Below, one piece after another: positions 59,244 to 64,000 of a DNA stretch of 64,000 nucleotides. The stretch's first letter is position 1, and each line of letters starts with the position of its first letter. This DNA is from Clostridium kluyveri. Lineage in GTDB: Bacteria; Bacillota; Clostridia; Clostridiales; Clostridiaceae. The position numbers and the translations under genes are program-made. Under the pieces are notes generated by a model. That model saw only the letters and a program-made list of their open reading frames with translations. It searched no databases and was not told where the DNA came from. The stretch covers positions 992,001-1,056,000 of the forward strand of contig NZ_CP018335.1 in the NCBI RefSeq assembly GCF_001902295.1, in the 5' to 3' direction.

Positions 59244-60401
59244 ATGAATAAAAAGGATTTATCAAATATAAGGAAAGAATTTAAATTAGGAAGTTATATG
59301 CTTAAGATTAGAGAAGTTTATAGTGTTTATTTGAAAAAAGATAATGGAGAAGTAATAACAGGAGAACTGGAATATTTTGAAATGATGGAAGTGGAAAAGA
59401 GAGAGCTCTATTTAAATAATTTTAAGAAAGTGCTTACAGGAGCTCTTGACTCTAAAATATTTGAATTGGATTTTAAAAATATGAGTGAAGAAGAATCAGA
59501 AGAAAATACACAGCGTATATTATATGGAGCTTTAAATTCAAAGGAAAGAATAAATGAATATGTAGATAAAATAGTGAATAAAATTTGTGAAAATTATAAT
59601 TATGATACGGATATAGTTATAAGTTTTACAAAAGCAGAATATTATAGTTCTGATAAGAGAGAGAAGGGGTCTTTGGACGAATATGTACAAGCTATTGATA
59701 TTATATTATGTAGTGTAAATAAGGTAGAAATACCCAAGAGGATGTTAAAGTTTGATTATGCGGAGATGAGATTTAAACCTAATTCTGCATTAGACATGAT
59801 TATAAATTTGAATTCTCCCATAGAAGGATTTATGTTTCCAAGCTTTACACTTGAATATGTAGATGTAAATAAGATAATTTATTATTCTTCAAAATCAAAG
59901 AATATAAACAATATTTTTGTAGAAAAAATATTAGAGTGTAATATTAAACCTACAGCTTTAGAAGAAAAGGAAAACTTTAATGCTATTTTAGGAACTTCAT
60001 TAGGAGGAAAAATAAAGCCCGACATAGTTCAGGATATATACGAAAGAATAAATGAAAAATTTGAAAGTGAAGAAGAAGAGCCTATTTTAGATATAAATGA
60101 AGTAACTAGATTGTTAGAGGAAAGTGGAGTTCAAAATATAGGAGTAGTTAAAAGTGCTTTCGAAGAAGTGTGTGGTGGAGATTATGAATTTAAAGTTAGA
60201 AATGTAATACCGGATTTTAAGAGTAAATCTATAAAGATAGAAAATGAAAATACTAATATAACAATAAGTCCAAGAGATTTAAGCGCTGTAAAACAGGTAG
60301 TGAACAGATTTGGGAAGAAATGTTTGCTAATAGAACTTAAGGAGGATATGGTTATAGATGGATTCAACCTGGAAACAGAGAAAATAGAAGAATATATTTA
60401 A
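59244..60401 (+). CDS. DUF4317 family protein
   Basis: A protein of 385 residues, starting MNKKDLSNIRKEFKLG. It matches DUF4317, a clostridial family of unknown function with mixed alpha/beta structure and no signal peptide. There are no catalytic motifs that I can name. The upstream start at 59229 has no ribosome site; GAGAGAGG fits the ATG at 59244. It is followed by a terminator and is not in an operon. Confidence 0.85.
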   Translation: MNKKDLSNIRKEFKLGSYMLKIREVYSVYLKKDNGEVITGELEYFEMMEVEKRELYLNNFKKVLTGALDSKIFELDFKNMSEEESEENTQRILYGALNSKERINEYVDKIVNKICENYNYDTDIVISFTKAEYYSSDKREKGSLDEYVQAIDIILCSVNKVEIPKRMLKFDYAEMRFKPNSALDMIINLNSPIEGFMFPSFTLEYVDVNKIIYYSSKSKNINNIFVEKILECNIKPTALEEKENFNAILGTSLGGKIKPDIVQDIYERINEKFESEEEEPILDINEVTRLLEESGVQNIGVVKSAFEEVCGGDYEFKVRNVIPDFKSKSIKIENENTNITISPRDLSAVKQVVNRFGKKCLLIELKEDMVIDGFNLETEKIEEYI

Positions 60402-60434
60402 AAAGGATGTATTTTTAAATATACATCCTTTTGT
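60400..60434. terminator. Bidirectional terminator
   Basis: AAAAGGATGTAT / ATACATCCTTTT stem between convergent genes. Confidence 0.85.
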
Positions 60435-60450
60435 AAACTTAATTATAATG

Positions 60451-61068
60451 TTATTTTTTAAATATACCAAAAGGTTTTCCTATAGGTAAAAATTCTCTTC
60501 CAAAGTGAGGATTTAATACAGCAGCAGCAGAACCATAAAAAGCTGTAAGTGATGCCAATAATTCTGCAATTCCTGCTAGTTTGTGGGAAAACTCTGGCAA
60601 AATGTCAAAAGAATTAAGTGACAGTCCTATAAATAAGAAAATTATAAAAAAGAAAACTGAAAATAATACCTTGTTAGTCTCAGCTGCACCTATGGTCATA
60701 AATATAGTGAATATTAAATATGCTATAAATGCAAAACCCAACTGTTTTGGATCTACTGATCCTGCAAGACCTTGTCCAAATGTACCGGCGTTAATTATCC
60801 ATGACATACCTACTGCAAACCAGAATAGTGCAAAAGCTCCAAAGGCTGTTGTGCCAAAAGTATTTTGTCTTTTGGAATCGTTAATACAAGCAAATAGTTG
60901 AGCAAAACCACCTAAAAATATTGCCCAGGGAATTACAAAAGAAGTGCCTTCAGTGATGCCCAGTTTCTGAGAGGAAGCTACTAAAGTTACAACAGCAAGT
61001 CCAAATAGCCCCAATGCCGATGGATCACAGTTAGCGATTTTGATGTGTTGAATTTCATTTGAATTCAT
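60451..61068 (-). CDS. Acetate/succinate permease, SatP (GPR1/FUN34/YaaH) family
   Basis: A protein of 205 residues with six membrane segments. DPSALGLFGLAVVTLV at the start is the family's NPAPLGL-type signature, and the segment FGTTAFGAFALFWFAVGMSW follows. It moves acetate with protons. A role in acetate uptake would fit a species that uses acetate as a substrate. It starts after AGGGGGA. Monocistronic. Confidence 0.9.
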   Translation of the reverse strand: MNSNEIQHIKIANCDPSALGLFGLAVVTLVASSQKLGITEGTSFVIPWAIFLGGFAQLFACINDSKRQNTFGTTAFGAFALFWFAVGMSWIINAGTFGQGLAGSVDPKQLGFAFIAYLIFTIFMTIGAAETNKVLFSVFFFIIFLFIGLSLNSFDILPEFSHKLAGIAELLASLTAFYGSAAAVLNPHFGREFLPIGKPFGIFKK

Positions 61069-61249
61069 GATAAGTCCCCCTTATAAGTTATATTTGTGAA
61101 TTATTTCACATAAATAATTTATCAAAAAAAAATGCATTTGTAAAGTAAATTTTGAAATTTTATAAATTTAATTTTTTTTGCCCAGAGATAAATAAAATTA
61201 TTCTATTTTCAGTAAATTAAAAGTTGTTAAATTTTATATTATAAAAATA

Positions 61250-61278
61250 TTGACAATATACCTAAGCACTGATATACT
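61250..61278 (+). promoter_or_regulatory. Promoter of the metNIQ leader
   Basis: TTGACA (61250-61255) and TATACT (61273-61278), spacer 17. Confidence 0.75.
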
Positions 61279-61304
61279 AATTACTACAATATTAAATATC
61301 ATAA

Positions 61305-61409
61305 CTTATTAAGAGAGGCGGAGGGAAAGGCCCTATGAAGCCCGGCAACCAGCATTATGTAATGCATTGGTGCTAAATCCTGCAGCATTGTAGCTGAAAG
61401 ATGAGGTAG
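61305..61409 (+). promoter_or_regulatory. SAM-I riboswitch (S-box) 3
   Basis: Blocks in order: CTTATTAAGAGAGGCGGAGGG, given as CTTATTAAGAGAGG and CGGAGGG, then AAAGGCCCTATGAA, CCCGGCAACC, TTGGTGCTAAATCCTGCAG and GAAAGATGAG. It controls metNIQ, an expected target for SAM-repressed methionine uptake. Confidence 0.95.
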
Positions 61410-61422
61410 TCATTGAGGATGT

Positions 61423-61454
61423 AAACTCAGGGATTTACCCCCCTGAGTTTTTAT
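61423..61454 (+). terminator. Terminator of SAM riboswitch 3
   Basis: AAACTCAGGG / CCCTGAGTTT stem with T run. Confidence 0.88.
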
Positions 61455-61473
61455 AATTTAATCAATCTAAAAG

Positions 61474-61534
61474 TTGACCAGAAAAACTGGAGACTAAATC
61501 TTAACTTTATAAGTATAAGATTTAGTCTTTTTTG
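61474..61534 (+). promoter_or_regulatory. Conserved hairpin-plus-terminator module, copy 3
   Basis: TGACCAGAAAAACTGGAGAC, with CCAG / CTGG closing an AAAAA loop, then terminator AGACTAAATCTTA / TAAGATTTAGTCT and TTTTTT. It lies between the S-box terminator and metN. The compensatory change (CCAG/CTGG here, CTAG/CTAG in copy 4) supports a real small hairpin. Confidence 0.75.
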
Positions 61535-61610
61535 TTTTGATATATTTATTTAAATTAAAATAAGAAGTATATAGGTGAATGCTGGGTGTAAGGGGGTAAA
61601 GACCGATTAT

Positions 61611-62390
61611 ATGATAGATATAAGAAATTTAAATAAAACATTTAATACATCTAAGGGTAAAGTTGAAGTTTTAAAGGATATAAATCTTAAAGTTGAAAAA
61701 GGAGATATTTTTGGCATTATAGGATTTAGTGGGGCTGGAAAGTCTACTATGATACGATGTTTGAACAGACTTGAAGAACCTACTTCTGGAAGTATATTTA
61801 TTGGAAATAATGATATTGTGGCTATGAATAAAGCTGAGCTTAGAGAAGCCAGAAAAAAAATTGGAATGATATTTCAAGATTTTAATTTATTTGATTCAAT
61901 GAATGTATATAAAAATGTAGCTTTCCCTTTAAAAATAGCTGGTTACTCTGAAGAAAAAATAAAAAATAGAGTGTATGAAATATTAAATTTAGTGGAACTA
62001 AGTGATAAAGTAGACTTTTATCCCGCACAACTAAGTGGAGGTCAAAAGCAAAGAGTAGGTATAGCAAGGGCTCTGGCTAATGAACCAGATGTTTTGTTAA
62101 GTGATGAAGCTACTTCTGCTTTAGATCCACAAACTACTTATTCTATATTGGAACTTTTAAGAGATATAAATAAAAAATTGAATTTAACTATATTACTTAT
62201 AACTCATGAATTAGATGTTATTAAATATATATGCAATAATATGGCAGTAATTGAAGATGGCAGTATCGTGGAAGCAGGAAGCACAAATTCAGTATTTTTA
62301 AATCCTAAAAGTAATACTGCAAAAAAATTTGTTAAAATAATGGGAAATCTCAGTATAAATTCTGAATGTGCTGGAGGGGAGGTAATATGA
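61611..62390 (+). CDS. metN: Methionine ABC transporter, ATP-binding protein
   Basis: A protein of 259 residues: Walker A GFSGAGKSTMIR, the LSGGQKQRVGIARAL signature and LLSDEATSALDPQTT are typical of MetN. It lacks the C-terminal regulatory (NIL/ACT-like) domain of long MetN proteins; the protein ends shortly after the ATPase fold, so substrate trans-inhibition by that domain is not expected. The start ATG 61611 is 14 bases from AAGGGGG; the in-frame ATG at 61575 is less likely. SAM-riboswitch controlled. Confidence 0.92.
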   Translation: MIDIRNLNKTFNTSKGKVEVLKDINLKVEKGDIFGIIGFSGAGKSTMIRCLNRLEEPTSGSIFIGNNDIVAMNKAELREARKKIGMIFQDFNLFDSMNVYKNVAFPLKIAGYSEEKIKNRVYEILNLVELSDKVDFYPAQLSGGQKQRVGIARALANEPDVLLSDEATSALDPQTTYSILELLRDINKKLNLTILLITHELDVIKYICNNMAVIEDGSIVEAGSTNSVFLNPKSNTAKKFVKIMGNLSINSECAGGEVI

Positions 62391-63055
62391 CTGATGATTT
62401 TAAAATATTTGTTCTAAAGGGATTATCGGAAACTATAGAAATGGTGATTATAGCTGGCAGTATAGCTTTACTTATAGGAATGCCACTTGGAATCATTCTT
62501 GTTGTTACTAAAAAAGGACATATTTTGGAGAATGAAAGATTAAATAAGATATTAGCTACTATGGTAAATGCAATAAGATCTCTTCCTTCTATAATATTAA
62601 TTGTAGTTTTACTGCCCTTAGCTAGGTTAATTGTAGGGACTACACTTGGTATGAAGGCGGCTATTGTACCTATATCCATAGGAATATCACCTCTTTTGGC
62701 TAGAATTATTGAGACATCTATAGAACAAGTAGAATGGGGAAAGATTGAAGCAGCATTATCTATGGGAGCAAAACCATTTCAGATTATATCAAAGGTTTTA
62801 ATACCGGAGGCACTTCCTTCCCTTATAAAGGGAATTACAATTTCAATTATATCTATTATTGAATTTACTGCTGTGGCTGGGGTTATAGGTGCAGGGGGAT
62901 TAGGGAGTCTGGCAATACGTTTTGGTTATCAGAGATTTCGTGAGGATATAATGATAGCTACAGTAATATTATTAATTTTTTTAGTACAGTTTATACAGTT
63001 TTCAGGAGATCGCATTTCTAAGCATGTAAATAAAAAGAGATATAAATTTGATTGA
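62387..63055 (+). CDS. metI: Methionine ABC transporter, permease
   Basis: A protein of 222 residues with five membrane segments and the EAA loop (EAALSMGAKPFQIISKVLIP). It belongs to the MetI family. The ATG overlaps the metN stop codon (ATGA) and follows GGGGAGG. It forms the membrane channel for methionine or methionine sulfoxide import. Confidence 0.93.
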   Translation: MTDDFKIFVLKGLSETIEMVIIAGSIALLIGMPLGIILVVTKKGHILENERLNKILATMVNAIRSLPSIILIVVLLPLARLIVGTTLGMKAAIVPISIGISPLLARIIETSIEQVEWGKIEAALSMGAKPFQIISKVLIPEALPSLIKGITISIISIIEFTAVAGVIGAGGLGSLAIRFGYQRFREDIMIATVILLIFLVQFIQFSGDRISKHVNKKRYKFD

Positions 63056-63080
63056 TTATTTTTAAGGGGGATAAATCAAT

Positions 63081-63905
63081 ATGAAGAGAAAAAGTATAAT
63101 ATTTTTAGTTTTGGCGTTGGTTGTAGGATTATTTTCGGGCTGCGGCAATGGGGATGACTCAAAAAGTGCAGACAGTAAAAGTGACAAGGCTGTGGTGAAA
63201 ATAGGAGCAGCGGCAGTGCCACATGCAGAAATATTGAATCATATAAAACCTGCACTGGCAAAAGAGGGGATAGATTTACAAGTTATTGTTTTAGATAGCG
63301 AAGATGAGTTAAATCCAGCTTTACAGGAAAAACAAATAGATGCCAATTATTTTCAACATGTACCTTATTTAGAGTCTGTAGCTAAAGAAAAAGGATATAA
63401 TTTTGCAGTGGCTGGAAAAGTTCATGTGGAACCCATAGGTTTTTATTCTGATAAAATTAAATCTAAAGATGAACTTAAAGATGGCGCCAAGATTGCTATA
63501 CCTAATAATCCTTCAAATGAATACAGAGCTTTAGCTCTTCTTGAAGCTCAAAAACTTATTAAATTAAAATCCGGGATATCTAATTATAATGCTACGCCTT
63601 CAGATATTGCAGATAATCCTAAAAATCTGGAATTTGTAGAAGTTGATGCAGCCCAGCTTCCAAGGGTATTGCCAGATGTAGATGGCTCCGTAATAAATAC
63701 AAATCTTGTATTAGAAGCTAAAATGGATCCAAATAAAGCACTATTTAGAGAAGATAGCAATTCACCTTATGCAAATGTAATTGTTGTAAGAAAGGGTGAT
63801 GAAAATAAAAAAGAAATTAAAGCCATAGTGGCAAAGCTGAATTCAGAGGATGTGAAAAACTTTATAAAAAGCAAATATGGAGTTGCAGTAGTGCCGGCTT
63901 TTTAA
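63081..63905 (+). CDS. metQ: Methionine-binding lipoprotein
   Basis: A protein of 274 residues of the NLPA/MetQ family: signal peptide with lipobox FSGCGN, then GAAAVPHAEILNHIKPALA, VNANYFQHVPYLE-like (here DANYFQHVPYLE) and PNNPSNEYRALALLE. It binds methionine outside the membrane. It ends KYGVAVVPAF. AGGGGG site. It is followed by a mini-ORF related to the one after SAM riboswitch 1. Confidence 0.93.
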   Translation: MKRKSIIFLVLALVVGLFSGCGNGDDSKSADSKSDKAVVKIGAAAVPHAEILNHIKPALAKEGIDLQVIVLDSEDELNPALQEKQIDANYFQHVPYLESVAKEKGYNFAVAGKVHVEPIGFYSDKIKSKDELKDGAKIAIPNNPSNEYRALALLEAQKLIKLKSGISNYNATPSDIADNPKNLEFVEVDAAQLPRVLPDVDGSVINTNLVLEAKMDPNKALFREDSNSPYANVIVVRKGDENKKEIKAIVAKLNSEDVKNFIKSKYGVAVVPAF

Positions 63906-63929
63906 AATAATTAGAAAGGGAGATGCCGC

Positions 63930-63989
63930 TTGAAAAGAATCTATATTTTTTCATATTCTATGTATCAATGCGATTTATCTGAAGGCTAG
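63930..63989 (+). pseudogene. Short ORF after metQ, cut by a repeat insertion
   Basis: TTG start after AAAGGGAGATG; encodes MKRIYIFSYSMYQCDLSEG, of which the last residues belong to the inserted repeat (starting 63979). Similar to the mini-ORF at 37476. It is probably the truncated start of an unknown small gene of the SAM-regulon leader units. Confidence 0.45.
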
Positions 63990-64000
63990 AATTAGCTAAT
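63979..64000 (+). mobile_element. TTTAT-associated repeat, left end only (window edge)
   Basis: GATTTAT is followed by CTGAAGGCTAGAATTAGCTA, which matches the left end of the other copies (CCGAACGCTACCATTGCTAA). The rest lies outside the window. Confidence 0.7.

Noticed and set aside
63923..63982. Alternative mini-ORF from ATG 63923 (MPLEKNLYFF)
   Set aside because: The ribosome site is too close, and only the TTG 63930 frame resembles the mini-ORF at 37476.
1..64000. tRNA or rRNA genes
   Set aside because: No cloverleaf with TTCRANNC and CCA-end context or conserved rRNA segment was recognised by eye.

Overview
This window comes from a low-GC, spore-forming Firmicute of the genus Clostridium (cluster I). 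The support is the strong AT bias, purine-rich Shine-Dalgarno sites, an alpha/beta small acid-soluble spore protein, S-box, T-box and glycine riboswitches, a class III fructose-bisphosphatase, and a complete clostridial aro gene order. An acetate permease of the SatP family and the overall content would fit an acetate-using species such as Clostridium kluyveri, but that species call is an inference. No rRNA, tRNA or CRISPR array was seen.

Layout. At 1-1000 a UPF0210/ACT-domain pair is read leftwards behind a glycine riboswitch. At 1038-3968 lies a glycine-betaine (OpuA) importer. Next come an SDR, an atypical response regulator and a CHAP/SH3 cell-wall hydrolase. At 7639-16105 is an aromatic amino acid operon (aroF-tyrA-aroB-aroA-aroC-pheA-aroE-aroK), preceded by a 50-residue leader peptide crowded with Tyr/Phe/Trp codons and a terminator, which looks like an attenuator. 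From 16252 to 25050 there are envelope genes, a csoR-copA-copZ copper operon, a phosphohexomutase and fbp. From 25222 to 36906 there is a mixture: cardiolipin synthase, an HNH protein, CBS protein, a Trp T-box with trpP, an SASP, a SIR2-like protein, an ECF S component, an S58 peptidase, an S1 protein and a PocR-GGDEF-EAL protein.

The accessory core is 37140-48507. Two duplicated SAM-riboswitch leaders precede an ABC importer of the sulfonate/nitrate type. A nitrogenase-like component 1 pair (NifD-like, NifK-like) and a NifX-like cofactor protein follow. The NifD-like chain keeps the Cys and His that hold FeMo-co in nitrogenase, and each subunit keeps three P-cluster-type cysteines. With the SAM riboswitches upstream and a sulfonate-like importer, the best hypothesis is a nitrogenase-like C-S bond reductase for sulfur/methionine salvage, of the methylthio-alkane reductase type. 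Its reductase (NifH-like) partner is not in the window. A Ni/Co ECF transporter (cbiM/nikMN-cbiQ-cbiO) and a small Cys-motif protein follow.

From 48561 to 52877 a TetR regulator with a 48-bp perfect palindrome precedes a heterodimeric ABC exporter. Then come a polysaccharide deacetylase, a cysteine desulfurase/ThiI pair, an HtrA protease, a zinc-ribbon/FxLYD protein, a DUF4317 protein, the acetate permease, and a third SAM riboswitch driving metNIQ.

Two non-coding families tie the window together. The first is a ~143-nt repeat, present in seven full, divergent or partial copies. Six of its left ends follow a TTTAT or TTTTAT sequence, and it has two hairpins, so it looks like a non-autonomous IS200/IS605-type element. 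The second is a short conserved hairpin followed directly by an intrinsic terminator. It occurs four times, only downstream of SAM riboswitches or directly before the sulfonate-type importer, and may be an undescribed second attenuator in sulfur-gene leaders.
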